Shown piece after piece: positions 8,203 to 18,773 of a stretch of 64,000 bases of DNA. The position numbers were made by a program, and so were the translations under genes. This DNA is from Wocania_A sp965224845. Its GTDB lineage: Bacteria; Bacteroidota; Bacteroidia; Flavobacteriales; Flavobacteriaceae. The stretch lies in the NCBI GenBank assembly GCA_965224845.1, contig CBDDAJ010000015.1, positions 707,827 to 771,826 on the forward strand. The letters run 5' to 3'. Positions within the stretch are counted from its first letter, which is position 1. Each line of letters begins with the position of its first letter. Below the pieces are notes generated by a model. The model searched no databases, was not told the DNA's origin, and was given only the letters and a program-made list of their open reading frames with translations.

Positions 8203-8907
8203 ATGATCAATAAAAAAGTAGCTAACGTTCAAGAGGCTCTCCAAGGCGTAAAAGATAATATGACTTTAATGCTTGGCGGTTTTGGATTAAGTGGAATTCC
8301 CGAAAATGCCATTGCTGAATTGGTTAAGCGTGGTGTTAAAGGATTAACCTGTATTTCTAATAATGCAGGAGTTGATGATTTTGGGTTGGGCTTATTGCTT
8401 CAAGAGCGTCAAATAAAAAAAATGGTATCTTCTTATGTGGGAGAAAATGATGAGTTTGAACGTCAGATGCTTTCAGGAGAATTGGATGTAGAGCTTATTC
8501 CGCAAGGCACATTAGCAGAACGTTGTCGCGCAGCACAAGCAGGATTTCCTGCTATTTATACGCCTGCAGGATTTGGAACAGAGGTGGCCGAAGGCAAAGA
8601 AACCAGAGCGTTTAATGGTAAAATGTATGTTTTAGAATATGCTTTTGATGCCGATTTTGCTTTTGTAAAAGCATGGAAAGGCGATGAAGCCGGAAATTTA
8701 ATTTTCAAGGGAACAGCTAGAAATTTTAACCCCAATATGTGTGGCGCAGCAAAAATAACTGTAGCCGAAGTAGAAGAATTAGTACCTTTAGGTAGTTTAG
8801 ACCCTAATCAAATACACATTCCTGGAATCTTTGTACAGCGTATTTTTCAAGGAGAGACTTACGAAAAACGCATTGAACAACGAACTGTAAGACAAAGGAG
8901 TACTTAA
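8203..8907 (+). CDS. scoA: 3-oxoacid CoA-transferase subunit A
   Basis: The alpha subunit of a family I CoA-transferase that moves CoA from succinyl-CoA to acetoacetate or a similar 3-oxoacid. The 234 residues include the glycine-rich GGFGLSGIPENAI (about 27-39), NNAGVDDFGLGLLL, and AGFGTEVAEGKE. They match the full family length. The catalytic glutamate lies on subunit B, which is encoded 128 bases downstream. The spacer between them is unusually long for this pair and has no ORF. Ketone-body or leucine degradation is a likely role; SCOT-type substrate choice is an inference from similarity. Confidence 0.92.
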   Translation: MINKKVANVQEALQGVKDNMTLMLGGFGLSGIPENAIAELVKRGVKGLTCISNNAGVDDFGLGLLLQERQIKKMVSSYVGENDEFERQMLSGELDVELIPQGTLAERCRAAQAGFPAIYTPAGFGTEVAEGKETRAFNGKMYVLEYAFDADFAFVKAWKGDEAGNLIFKGTARNFNPNMCGAAKITVAEVEELVPLGSLDPNQIHIPGIFVQRIFQGETYEKRIEQRTVRQRST

Positions 8908-9035
8908 AAGTAAAAAGTATAAAGTGCCTAAAGTTGACTTACTCAAACGCACAAATACTTCTAATTTTATAATCAAAATATTAATTGCGTGCCTAATTTT
9001 AAATATTTAAGGCACTTTTAACTTATAACTAAACG

Positions 9036-9689
9036 ATGTTAGATAAAACGGGTATTGCAAAACGAATAGCTAAAGAAGTAAAAGATGGTTATTATGTTAA
9101 TTTAGGAATAGGCATTCCTACTTTAGTTGCAAATTATGTTAGAAACGATATAGAAGTAGAATTTCAAAGTGAGAATGGAGTTCTGGGTATGGGACCATTT
9201 CCTTTTGAAGGAGAAGAAGATGCAGATGTTATTAATGCCGGAAAACAAACCATAACAACTTTGCCTGGAGCAAGCTTTTTTGATTCAGCCATGAGCTTTT
9301 CAATGATAAGAGGTCAGCATGTAGATTTAACAATTTTAGGAGCTATGGAAGTTGCCGAAAATGGAGACATTGCCAATTGGAAAATACCAGGGCGTATGGT
9401 AAAAGGAATGGGAGGAGCTATGGATTTAGTTGCCAGTGCAGAAAATATAATTGTGGCTATGATGCATACTAACAAACGAGGAGAGTCTAAACTATTAAAA
9501 AAATGCTCACTGCCCTTAACAGGTGTTGGTTGTGTTAAAAAGATAGTAACCAATTTAGCCGTATTGGAAATTAATGAAGTTGGCTTTAAACTGCTGGAAC
9601 GTGCTCCAGGCGTATCTGTTGAAGATATTAAAAATGCAACTGAAGGGACATTAATTGTTGATGGAGATATCCCTGAAATGAGTTTGTAA
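9036..9689 (+). CDS. scoB: 3-oxoacid CoA-transferase subunit B
   Basis: The beta subunit of the same transferase. The catalytic glutamate sits in the motif SENGVLGMGP (residues about 50-59). GGAMDL and LTGVGCV are further family landmarks. The 217-residue length is normal. Together with scoA it makes a complete enzyme, and nothing is truncated. The 128-base gap after scoA contains text resembling gtgcctaa...ttaaggcac, a possible weak hairpin. That might allow uneven expression of the two subunits. Confidence 0.93.
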   Translation: MLDKTGIAKRIAKEVKDGYYVNLGIGIPTLVANYVRNDIEVEFQSENGVLGMGPFPFEGEEDADVINAGKQTITTLPGASFFDSAMSFSMIRGQHVDLTILGAMEVAENGDIANWKIPGRMVKGMGGAMDLVASAENIIVAMMHTNKRGESKLLKKCSLPLTGVGCVKKIVTNLAVLEINEVGFKLLERAPGVSVEDIKNATEGTLIVDGDIPEMSL

Positions 9690-9863
9690 AATCGTTTTAG
9701 TCGATTAAGAACATTCTAAATGTTAAAAAAATACGCATTTTGTCGAATTTATGTGTTTTTAAACCGATTTTTTCAAAAAATATTACATATTTGCTATCCC
9801 CAAATTAACCAAGCCAAATTATAGATCTACCAAAATCTACCATTAAACTTAACCTACAGAATT

Positions 9864-9986
9864 ATGGAATCAAATTTACCTGAACAACCTACAATGAGAG
9901 AAAGCAAACTGAAAGAGACCCTTCAAGAAAACTTACGATTTGTAAAAAGTTTATTATACTTAACAAAAAAAATATTTATGCTATAA
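9864..9986 (+). CDS. Small hypothetical protein (40 aa)
   Basis: A 41-codon frame beginning MESNLPEQPTMRESKLKE and ending LLYLTKKIFML. The N-terminal half is charged and the C-terminal half is a short hydrophobic/basic helix. It overlaps the 3' end of the convergent ABC gene by six bases. A plausible -7 element (catatttg, about 9786-9793) lies some 70 bases upstream, and the 174-base lead has no other ORF. Codon use resembles its neighbours. I do not recognise the family. It could be a real small protein or a chance frame. Confidence 0.4.
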   Translation: MESNLPEQPTMRESKLKETLQENLRFVKSLLYLTKKIFML

Positions 9987-11654
9987 TCCTCTCGGGATAG
10001 CATTAATTAACGTTTTTGTATAATCTTTTTTAGGAGTATGGTATATAATATCAGCGTCGTCTAATTCTTCAATTTTACCTTTATTCATAACCAATAGTTG
10101 ATCTGCCATATATTTAACTACGGCTAAATCATGAGAAATAAATATATAGGTAAAGTTAAAATCTTCTTTTAACTCGTTTAGCAAGTTTAAAACCTGAGCT
10201 TGAACAGAAATGTCTAATGCCGAAACCGATTCGTCACAAACAATAAGCTTAGGTTGTAATGCTATGGTTCTGGCAATTCCAATACGCTGCCTTTGCCCTC
10301 CTGAAAATTCATGAGGATATCTATTAAAATAATCTTCAGATAAACCCACACGTTTTAAAAGGTTAACAACGTTTTCTTTACGCTCTTCATCAGATGAATA
10401 TAGACCATGAACCTGCATAGGTTCTAAAATTGCTTTACCTATTGGAATCCTTGGGTTTAAAGACGAATAGGGGTCTTGAAAAATAATTTGTATGTCTTTA
10501 CGAAGCTTTTTTATTTCAGAGTTAGGTAGTTGAGTGATATCTATACCCCTATATAAAATTTGTCCTGCAGTGGCCTTATCCAGTTGAAGTATGGCATTCC
10601 CTAAAGTAGACTTTCCACAACCAGACTCACCAACTAACCCTAAGGTCTCGCCTGCGTACAACTTAAAGCTTATATTATTTACAGCCTTAAATGTTTCAGG
10701 TTTGCTAAACCAGCCCGATTTTGATAAATACTCTTTTTCAACATTAACAACCTCTAATAAAGGCTTATTACTATACAATTTTTCATGCTTTAGCTTCCTG
10801 TCTTCAGCACTTATTATTTCATGCGAAATGGTGTCATTTAAATAATCATTGATAGTAGGCAAAACTTTTAATCTGGTTTTTAATGAAGGCCGAGAATTTA
10901 TAAGAGCTTTTGTGTATATATGCTGTGGTGAGTTAAAAATATTAGAAACCTTACCCTTTTCAACAATATCTCCTTTGTACATAACGATAACTCTATCTGC
11001 AATTTCAGAAATTAAGGCTAAATCATGAGTAATAAAAATGATACTCATTTTAGTTTCAAGCTGTAATTCCTTTAATAAACTAATAATTTCTTTTTGTACA
11101 GTAACATCTAGAGCTGTTGTAGGCTCATCAGCTATCAAAATATCTGGCTTGCAGGCAATTGCCATAGCGATCATAACCCGCTGCTTTTGGCCTCCAGAAA
11201 TTTCATGCGGATAAGCATTATAAACTCGATTTGCACCAGGAAGCTTTACTTTTTCAAATAGTGCAGTAGCTTCTTCTTTTGCTTCTTTTTTTGAAAGATT
11301 TGAATGCAGCAATAAAACTTCTTGTACCTGTTTTCCACAAGTCATAGATGGGTTTAGAGAACTCATAGGTTCTTGAAAAATAAAAGCGATCTTGTTGCCA
11401 CGAATGTTTTGAAACTCTTTTGATGATAGCTTAGTCAAATCTATAGCGTTATACATGATACGACCAGAGCTTATTTTTGATATATTTTTAGGAAGCAAGC
11501 CTAAAATTGCTAAAGATGATACTGATTTTCCCGAACCTGATTCTCCAACAACACCTAATATTTCATTTTTGTTTAGACTATATGATATATTATGTATCAC
11601 TTCATTTTTACCAAATGAAATAGATAAATCTGTAATAGATAGAATTGATGACAT
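9981..11654 (-). CDS. ABC transporter protein with two ATPase domains (peptide/oligopeptide type)
   Basis: A 557-residue fusion of two ABC ATPases of the Dpp/Opp (YejF-like) type, which drive uptake of peptides or similar small substrates. Domain 1 (about 5-255) has Walker A GESGSGKS and signature SGGQKQR. Domain 2 (about 300-550) has GESGCGKST and SGGQRQR. Both have Walker B/D-loop text (ILIADEPTTALD, LIVCDESVSALD) and C-terminal oligopeptide-ABC extensions. No permease or binding-protein gene is adjacent, so the partner components are elsewhere. It converges with the small frame at 9864. No regulatory site is obvious in the 218-base gap to the next gene. Confidence 0.92.
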   Translation of the reverse strand: MSSILSITDLSISFGKNEVIHNISYSLNKNEILGVVGESGSGKSVSSLAILGLLPKNISKISSGRIMYNAIDLTKLSSKEFQNIRGNKIAFIFQEPMSSLNPSMTCGKQVQEVLLLHSNLSKKEAKEEATALFEKVKLPGANRVYNAYPHEISGGQKQRVMIAMAIACKPDILIADEPTTALDVTVQKEIISLLKELQLETKMSIIFITHDLALISEIADRVIVMYKGDIVEKGKVSNIFNSPQHIYTKALINSRPSLKTRLKVLPTINDYLNDTISHEIISAEDRKLKHEKLYSNKPLLEVVNVEKEYLSKSGWFSKPETFKAVNNISFKLYAGETLGLVGESGCGKSTLGNAILQLDKATAGQILYRGIDITQLPNSEIKKLRKDIQIIFQDPYSSLNPRIPIGKAILEPMQVHGLYSSDEERKENVVNLLKRVGLSEDYFNRYPHEFSGGQRQRIGIARTIALQPKLIVCDESVSALDISVQAQVLNLLNELKEDFNFTYIFISHDLAVVKYMADQLLVMNKGKIEELDDADIIYHTPKKDYTKTLINAIPRGL

Positions 11655-11872
11655 TAGTTTAAAGCTATTTTAAGTAGAGTTTCAAAGATACCAAATGAAA
11701 GATAGTTATAATAAACAATACTAAAATTATAAAACGTAAGCTGTTTCTTCAAAAAGTTTATGGCTAACCCGTAAAAAGCTACATTAAAGAAAGATTGTCT
11801 GTATAAAATGCTTTTAATCTAAAAAAAACGATTAAATTCAAATAGATTTTTTTAACCCTTTAACCAACCACT

Positions 11873-14800
11873 ATGAAAAGATTATTACTACCCCTCCTAA
11901 TTTTATTTAATGTTGTTTTTACGTTCTCACAAGAAGTACACAAAAGAATATCAATTAGCAATCCATCTTCTAGTTTGCAGCAACGCATAAGTTCTATAGG
12001 CATAGACCTAAGTTGTGGTATAAATCATGATCATGGAGACTTAGTTTTAGAGCTCTCAGAATTTGAATTGAATTTATTAAAAACGAATGGCATTAGTTAT
12101 AACGTTGAAATTGAAGATTTAACAAAGTTTTATGCAGAGCGAAGTGCAAACACTTATGATGAGGCTGTTAGAACGCTTGAATTAGAAAAGCTAAAACCAA
12201 AAAGTAAAAGGGCATCAAAAGGCCCATTAACATCAAAATCGGTATCCAGTACAGTGCTGGATAACTTTTTAGAATACGTAGGTTGTGATGAAATTAATTG
12301 GGTAACCCCAACAAATTTCAATTTGGGTAGTATGGGAGGCTGTTTAACGGTTAGTGAAATGGAAGCAGAGTTAGATCAAATGCGAGCTTTGTACCCTAAT
12401 TTAATATCTGCCAAGGCTGATGCTTCATCAACCAATCAAACGACCTGGGGGAATCCATCAGGTACAATAACCAACAACGGATTAACTTATACTGGTCAAG
12501 GAACCACAAGATGGGACCCTCAAACCATTTATTATGTTCGTATTACTGGTAATGAAGGCAGTACTCCTCAAGGAACCAGACCAGAATCTTTGTACACTTC
12601 AATGATTCATTCTAGAGAAGTTGGGAGTTTAATGAGTAATATTTATTTTATGTGGTATTTGTTAGAAAACTATGCTACAGACCCAGCGATTCAAAATTTA
12701 GTTGATAATAATGAATTGTACTTTATTCCTGTTGTTAATCCAGATGGATTACGATGGAATGAGCATTTAAATTCTAATGGTGGTGGTATGCAACGTAAAA
12801 ACTGTAGGCCAAATACAGGAAGTACAAGTAATTCTACATCTACAAGGGGAGTCGATTTAAATAGAAACTTTGATTATTTCTGGGGCACTGCTGGAACAGG
12901 GTCTTCAGGCACACCATCTAGTGATTCTTATAGAGGACCATCAGCTGCATCTGAACCAGAGACGCAAATTTTAGTGGACTTTGTACTGTCTCATAATTTT
13001 AAGTCCTGTTTGATGAACCATACCACCTCAAATGCTATACCACACCCTTTTGGTGGTAATCCATCAAATGTAACAGGAAAAGAAGACGAAATGCATAAAT
13101 GGCATGAAGACATGACGCGCTATAACAGGTATGTTTATGGAGCGACTATTTTTGATCCAGCCAATGGTATAGCTGACGACTGGATGGTTGGAGGAGTAGC
13201 CGATAGCAATGGATCTACAGGATCTGGGCAAAGTATTTTAGCCACTACACCAGAACATGGTGATACTGGATTTTGGCCTCCTACAGGAGATATTTTAAAT
13301 ATCGCCAGAAGAGCAATGCGTTTATCTTTAACTTCTATTTATTATGGTGGGAAATATGCTAAATTTCATGATTTAACACAGAGTAATGTTTCATCATTAA
13401 CATCCGATTTAACATTTGGAATTGAAAGATTAGGTCAGACCTCAAGTAATTTTACTTTAACAGTCACTCCTATTTCATCTAATATAGCCTCTATAGCTAC
13501 TATTCCTGCACAAACAGGGATGACTATTTTGGAGCAAAGAAATGTGACTGCACAAATGGTTTTAAATGCTGGAATTCAGCCTAATGATAAAATTGAATAT
13601 AATGTTCAATTATCAGATGGGTCAAACGTGTTTTACAATGTTAATTTTGAAAAATACTACCAACCTACCGAGTTATTATCTGATAACCCGGATAGCAACC
13701 TTTTAACAAACTGGACAACATCAGGAACATGGACAGCATCTAATGCTACTGGAGCTGCTTATTCTGGCAGCAGAGGAATTAAAGTAGGGACAAACGCTAT
13801 TGCGTCTTTGGGTAATAACGAGACAGGAACTTTAACCACCGCTACTTCTTATGATTTATCAGGATCAAGTGAGGTTATAGTTCAGTTTTATTCAAAATGG
13901 GATTTAGAACGTAATTATGATTTTGTAGAATTACAAGGTTCTACAAATGGTACAACTTGGCAGTCGCTTTGTGGTAAATACAACAAGCCAAACTCTAGTA
14001 GCAGCACAAATAGCGGTAACTTTTTTGGAGGGAAAAACAGTACTAGTCAATCTTTTCAAGCCAATAATAGCTCAGGTAGAGTATATGATGGTGATAGGTT
14101 TGACAATTGGGTTATGGAAGAAATCGTTATTGATGCTTCAAACAACAGTTTTTTAAATGGTGCTACAACTGCTCAATTCCGCTTTAGATATAGATCAGAT
14201 GCAAACGATAATTCAGAAAACTATACGGCTAATGCTGAAGGGTTTTTTATTGATGATTTTAAAATTATTAGTATTCAAGTGCCGTGTGATAACACCAACC
14301 CTCCAGCTAATTTAGCTGTAAATAGCATTGCAACTGTTTCTGCTACTGCTAGCTGGGATAATATTCCTTCGGCTACTTATGATATTAGATATAAAGAAAC
14401 GAGTTCTGGTACTTGGACAGAAGTAACAAATATATCAACAAACAGTTATTCTATTTCAAGTTTAACTGCATCAACTAATTATGAAGTACAGGTAAGAACA
14501 CGATGCACAAGTAGTACTTCATCATATAGTGCTTCTACTAATTTTACAACATTAGATGTTCAATTAAATTACTGTGATTCTGATGGGAATAATCAAGGTG
14601 ATGCCGATGAATATATAAGTAATGTTCAAATAAAAACTATTAATAATACCACTGGAGATGACCATTACTCTGATTACACTTCACAGTCAGCAAATGTTAC
14701 CATAGGAGAAACGGTAACAATAACTATTACACCAACATGGACAGGGACGGTTTATAGTGAAGGGTATTCTGTTTGGATTGATTATAATAAAAACGGAGTT

Positions 14801-17800
14801 TTTACTGATGCTGGGGAGCAGGTATGGACACAAGCTGCAACTCAAACAACACCAGTTAGTGGAAATTTCACAATACCTTCTGGAGCAGTTGAAGGCTCTA
14901 CAAGAATGCGTGTTTCTATGAAATATAACGCTATTCCTACGTCTTGTGAATCATTCAGATATGGAGAAGTAGAAGATTATACTATAACGATTCAAAGTGC
15001 AGTAGATACCACGGCACCAGTGATCACCTTAGTAGGCGCATCAACTATTGATTTAGATGTTGGAGATACCTATACCGAACAAGGTGCCACGGCGAGTGAT
15101 AATAAAGATGGCGATATTACATCAAGTATTGTAGTAGGAGGCGATACGGTTAACACAAGCGCAGCAGGGACATATGTAGTAACTTATAATGTAAGTGATG
15201 CTGCAGGTAATGCAGCCACAGAAGTAACCCGAACCGTAAATGTTATTGCAGATACTACGGTACCAGTGATCACCTTAGTAGGCGCATCAACTATTGATTT
15301 AGATGTTGGTGATACCTATACAGAACAAGGTGCCACGGCGAGTGATAATAAAGATGGCGATATTACGGCAAGTATTGTAGTAGGAGGCGATACGGTTAAC
15401 ACAAGCGCAGCAGGGACATATGTAGTAACTTATAATGTAAGTGATGCTGCAGGTAATGCAGCCACAGAAGTAACCCGAACCGTAAATGTTATACCAGACA
15501 CCACAGCACCGGTGATTACCTTAGTAGGCGCATCAACCATTAATTTAGATGTTGGTGATGTATATGTAGAACAAGGTGCTACGGCGAGTGATAATAAAGA
15601 TGGTGATATAACAGTTAGTATAATAATCACAGGAAGTGTTAATACAGCAGCTGCAGGAACATACTTAGTCAATTACAATGTAAGTGATGCTGCAGGTAAT
15701 GCAGCAACGCAGGTAACCCGAACCGTAAATGTTATACCGGATACTACTGTCCCAGTGATTACTTTGGTTGGGTCATCAACCATTAATTTAAATGTTGGCG
15801 ATACCTATACCGACGATGGTGCCACCGCGAGTGATAATAAAGATGGTGATATTACATCAAGTATTGTTGTAGGAGGTGATACAGTAAATACAAGTACGGC
15901 TGGCACTTATGTGGTGACTTACAATGTAAGTGATGCTGCAGGCAATGCAGCCACAGAAGTAACCCGAACCGTAAATGTTATACCAGATACCACAGCACCG
16001 GTGATTACCTTGGTAGGTGCATCAACCATTGATTTAGATGTTGGTGATGCTTATACCGAACAAGGTGCCACGGCGAGTGATAATAAAGATGGTGATATTA
16101 CGGCAAGTATTGTAGTAGGAGGCGATACGGTTAACACAAGCGCAGCAGGGACATATGTAGTAACTTATAATGTAAGTGATGCCGCAGGCAATGCAGCCAC
16201 AGAAGTAACCCGAACCGTAAATGTTATACCAGATACCACAGCACCAGTGATCACCTTGGTAGGTGCATCAACTATTGATTTAGATGTTGGTGATACCTAT
16301 ACAGAACAAGGTGCCACGGCGAGTGATAATAAAGATGGTGATATAACTGCAAGCATTGTAATTGGAGGCGATACAGTAAATACAAGCGCAGCGGGGACAT
16401 ACGTAGTAACTTATAATGTAAGTGATGCCGCGGGCAATGCAGCCACAGAAGTAACCCGAACCGTAAATGTTATACCAGATACCACAGCACCGGTGATCAC
16501 CTTGGTAGGTGCATCAACCATTGATTTAGATGTTGGTGATGCTTATACCGAACAAGGTGCCACGGCGAGGGATAATAAAGATGGCGATATTACGGCAAGT
16601 ATTGTAATTGGAGGCGATACGGTTAACACAAGCACAGCAGGGACATATGTAGTAACTTATAATGTAAGTGATGCTGCTGGCAATGCAGCAACGCAGGTAA
16701 CCCGAACCGTAAATGTTATACCAGATACCACAGCACCGGTGATTACCTTGGTAGGTGCATCAACTATTGATTTAGATGTTGGAGATACCTATACCGAACA
16801 AGGTGCCACGGCGAGCGATAATAAAGATGGTGATATTACAGCAAGCATTGTAATTGGAGGCGATACAGTTAACACAAGCACAGCAGGGACATACGTAGTA
16901 ACTTATAATGTAAGTGATGCTGCAGGTAATACAGCAACGCAGGTAACCCGAACCGTAAATGTTATACCAGACACCACAGCGCCGGTGATCACCTTGGTAG
17001 GCGCATCAACTATTGATTTAGATGTTGGAGATACCTATACCGAACAAGGTGCCACGGCGAGCGATAATAAAGATGGTGATATAACTGCAAGCATTGTAAT
17101 TGGAGGCGATACGGTTAACACAAGCACAGCAGGGACATACGTAGTAACTTATAATGTAAGTGATGCTGCTGGCAATGCAGCAACGCAGGTAACCCGAACC
17201 GTAAATATAACAGAAGTTCCAAATGGGTGTACAGGAGGGATATCGTCCTTCCCTTATGCAGAAGGGTTTGAGAACACTTTAGGAGCATGGTCCCAGTCTT
17301 CATCAGATGACTTGGATTGGACAATAGATGCAAATGGTACACCGTCAAACAATACAGGACCAGCTAGTGCTACGCAAGGAAGCTATTATATCTTCGTAGA
17401 GGCCTCAGGGAATAATACGGGATATCCAAATAAACAAGCGATCTTAAATTCACCTTGTTTTGATTTAAGTGGATTAAGCGAAGCGACGTTTGGCTTTAAA
17501 TACCATATGTATGGGTCATCAGACATGGGAACCATCAATTTGGAAATAAGTACGGATGAAGGTAGTACATGGACAAGTATTTGGAGCCAGTCAGGAAATA
17601 AAGGAAATTCTTGGCAAACAGCTAATGTTGATATTTCTGCTTATACCGGCGGAGGGGTTCAATTGCGATTTAATAGAGTAACAGGAGGAACATGGAAAGC
17701 CGATATTGCAATTGATGATGTTAGTTTGGTTGAAGGAGGCGTAGTAGTAACACCGTGTTCTGGAGGAATAACATCCTTCCCATATACTGAAGGATTTGAA

Positions 17801-18550
17801 AATACTTTAGGGGCCTGGACACAATCGTCGTTAGATGATTTAAACTGGACTATTGATGCTAACGGAACACCTTCAAATAACACTGGTCCTTCTAGTGCGA
17901 TTCAAGGCAGCTATTATATTTTTGTTGAGGCTTCTGGTAGTGCAACACCAAGTAAACAAGCAATTATTAACTCGCCTTGTTATGACTTAAGCGGTCAATC
18001 TTCAGCAACATTTAGCTTTAACTATCACATGTATGGAGCTTCAGATATGGGAACCATTGCATTAGAGGCGAGTAATGATAATGGTATTAGCTGGACTAGT
18101 ATTTGGAATGAATCGGGTAATAAAGGTAACTCCTGGCAAACAGCCAATATAGACTTATCGTCTTATGTTGGGAGTAGTGTGCAGTTAAGGTTTAACAGGA
18201 TAACAGGCGGTACTTGGCAAGCCGATATCGCAATAGATAATATTAATTTAACAGGAACCTCGGCCTTGGCTAAGAACAATTTAAAAGATAAGTTGCTGGA
18301 TGTAGATACAAACCGTGTTAATACATTTAAGTTGTATCCAAACCCAGTTAAAGGAGCTGTTTTAAATATCAAGCTATATAAAGGATCTGAAAAGGTGTCT
18401 TATAAAATCATTAACGTGCTTGGTCAAGTAGTTAATGTAGGCAAAACAACTAAAGAAGTTATGGTTGGCAATTTAGAGGCAGGTGTTTATTATATTGAAA
18501 TAAATGATGGAAAAGAAAAAATGACTAAAAGGTTTGTAAAGAGTAATTAG
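11873..18550 (+). CDS. Giant secreted M14 zinc carboxypeptidase with nine Ig-like repeats and T9SS signal
   Basis: A 2225-residue exoenzyme. A signal peptide (1-19, ending FTFSQ) is followed by a propeptide-like region to about 150. The M14 carboxypeptidase domain (about 150-500) has zinc ligands H246 and E249 in HSRE, a likely third ligand H383, NPDGLRWNEH, GVDLNRNFDYFWG, and the probable catalytic E461 in TTPEHGD. Then come a beta/jelly-roll region (600-800), an FN3 domain (about 805-895), a GEVED domain (about 900-1040), nine DUF5011/Ig-like repeats (about 1045-1780), two MAM-like domains (about 1785-2125), and a T9SS type A sorting domain (YPNPVKG to FVKSN). It should be exported across the outer membrane and act on external protein. 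A terminator follows. Confidence 0.93.
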   Translation: MKRLLLPLLILFNVVFTFSQEVHKRISISNPSSSLQQRISSIGIDLSCGINHDHGDLVLELSEFELNLLKTNGISYNVEIEDLTKFYAERSANTYDEAVRTLELEKLKPKSKRASKGPLTSKSVSSTVLDNFLEYVGCDEINWVTPTNFNLGSMGGCLTVSEMEAELDQMRALYPNLISAKADASSTNQTTWGNPSGTITNNGLTYTGQGTTRWDPQTIYYVRITGNEGSTPQGTRPESLYTSMIHSREVGSLMSNIYFMWYLLENYATDPAIQNLVDNNELYFIPVVNPDGLRWNEHLNSNGGGMQRKNCRPNTGSTSNSTSTRGVDLNRNFDYFWGTAGTGSSGTPSSDSYRGPSAASEPETQILVDFVLSHNFKSCLMNHTTSNAIPHPFGGNPSNVTGKEDEMHKWHEDMTRYNRYVYGATIFDPANGIADDWMVGGVADSNGSTGSGQSILATTPEHGDTGFWPPTGDILNIARRAMRLSLTSIYYGGKYAKFHDLTQSNVSSLTSDLTFGIERLGQTSSNFTLTVTPISSNIASIATIPAQTGMTILEQRNVTAQMVLNAGIQPNDKIEYNVQLSDGSNVFYNVNFEKYYQPTELLSDNPDSNLLTNWTTSGTWTASNATGAAYSGSRGIKVGTNAIASLGNNETGTLTTATSYDLSGSSEVIVQFYSKWDLERNYDFVELQGSTNGTTWQSLCGKYNKPNSSSSTNSGNFFGGKNSTSQSFQANNSSGRVYDGDRFDNWVMEEIVIDASNNSFLNGATTAQFRFRYRSDANDNSENYTANAEGFFIDDFKIISIQVPCDNTNPPANLAVNSIATVSATASWDNIPSATYDIRYKETSSGTWTEVTNISTNSYSISSLTASTNYEVQVRTRCTSSTSSYSASTNFTTLDVQLNYCDSDGNNQGDADEYISNVQIKTINNTTGDDHYSDYTSQSANVTIGETVTITITPTWTGTVYSEGYSVWIDYNKNGVFTDAGEQVWTQAATQTTPVSGNFTIPSGAVEGSTRMRVSMKYNAIPTSCESFRYGEVEDYTITIQSAVDTTAPVITLVGASTIDLDVGDTYTEQGATASDNKDGDITSSIVVGGDTVNTSAAGTYVVTYNVSDAAGNAATEVTRTVNVIADTTVPVITLVGASTIDLDVGDTYTEQGATASDNKDGDITASIVVGGDTVNTSAAGTYVVTYNVSDAAGNAATEVTRTVNVIPDTTAPVITLVGASTINLDVGDVYVEQGATASDNKDGDITVSIIITGSVNTAAAGTYLVNYNVSDAAGNAATQVTRTVNVIPDTTVPVITLVGSSTINLNVGDTYTDDGATASDNKDGDITSSIVVGGDTVNTSTAGTYVVTYNVSDAAGNAATEVTRTVNVIPDTTAPVITLVGASTIDLDVGDAYTEQGATASDNKDGDITASIVVGGDTVNTSAAGTYVVTYNVSDAAGNAATEVTRTVNVIPDTTAPVITLVGASTIDLDVGDTYTEQGATASDNKDGDITASIVIGGDTVNTSAAGTYVVTYNVSDAAGNAATEVTRTVNVIPDTTAPVITLVGASTIDLDVGDAYTEQGATARDNKDGDITASIVIGGDTVNTSTAGTYVVTYNVSDAAGNAATQVTRTVNVIPDTTAPVITLVGASTIDLDVGDTYTEQGATASDNKDGDITASIVIGGDTVNTSTAGTYVVTYNVSDAAGNTATQVTRTVNVIPDTTAPVITLVGASTIDLDVGDTYTEQGATASDNKDGDITASIVIGGDTVNTSTAGTYVVTYNVSDAAGNAATQVTRTVNITEVPNGCTGGISSFPYAEGFENTLGAWSQSSSDDLDWTIDANGTPSNNTGPASATQGSYYIFVEASGNNTGYPNKQAILNSPCFDLSGLSEATFGFKYHMYGSSDMGTINLEISTDEGSTWTSIWSQSGNKGNSWQTANVDISAYTGGGVQLRFNRVTGGTWKADIAIDDVSLVEGGVVVTPCSGGITSFPYTEGFENTLGAWTQSSLDDLNWTIDANGTPSNNTGPSSAIQGSYYIFVEASGSATPSKQAIINSPCYDLSGQSSATFSFNYHMYGASDMGTIALEASNDNGISWTSIWNESGNKGNSWQTANIDLSSYVGSSVQLRFNRITGGTWQADIAIDNINLTGTSALAKNNLKDKLLDVDTNRVNTFKLYPNPVKGAVLNIKLYKGSEKVSYKIINVLGQVVNVGKTTKEVMVGNLEAGVYYIEINDGKEKMTKRFVKSN
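15005..17208 (+). repeat. Nine tandem 246-bp repeats encoding DUF5011 domains
   Basis: The unit is 82 codons, beginning at D-T-T-x-P-V-I-T-L-V-G and ending N-V-I-P. Nine copies are present, all in frame. Copy 3 is divergent and one residue shorter, and copy 4 is also distinct (TDDGATAS). Copies 5-9 are nearly identical at DNA level. DAYTEQ appears in copies 5 and 7 and DTYTEQ in copies 6, 8 and 9, which suggests duplication of a two-unit block. Such arrays are prone to length change and to misassembly. Confidence 0.95.
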
Positions 18551-18574
18551 CTTTGCTTTTTAGTTTAATGTTAC

Positions 18575-18610
18575 AAGTCCAGATGAAAACCATCTGGACT
18601 TTTGTTTTTG
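18575..18610 (+). terminator. Terminator after the M14 protease gene
   Basis: The 11-bp stem aagtccagatg / catctggactt (18575-18585 and 18591-18601) has a 5-base loop and is followed by tttgttttt. It begins 24 bases after the stop codon. Confidence 0.85.
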
Positions 18611-18773
18611 TAAAGTAAGATATTTCTTCCTAACCATATGTGGAAAAACCATATTGTTAATAACTTCCCTTTAATTTCATCGAAAAATTATAGAATAATT
18701 ATTTTTTAAGTGTTTTTTAAATTAAATTCGGAAAAATTACAACTAAAAATTAACAATACTTTAAACCATCATT

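Noticed and set aside
15430..15672. Minus-strand open frames within the repeat array of the M14 protease
   Set aside because: They recur with the repeat unit and mirror the plus-strand codons. The plus-strand frame encodes a clear domain series.
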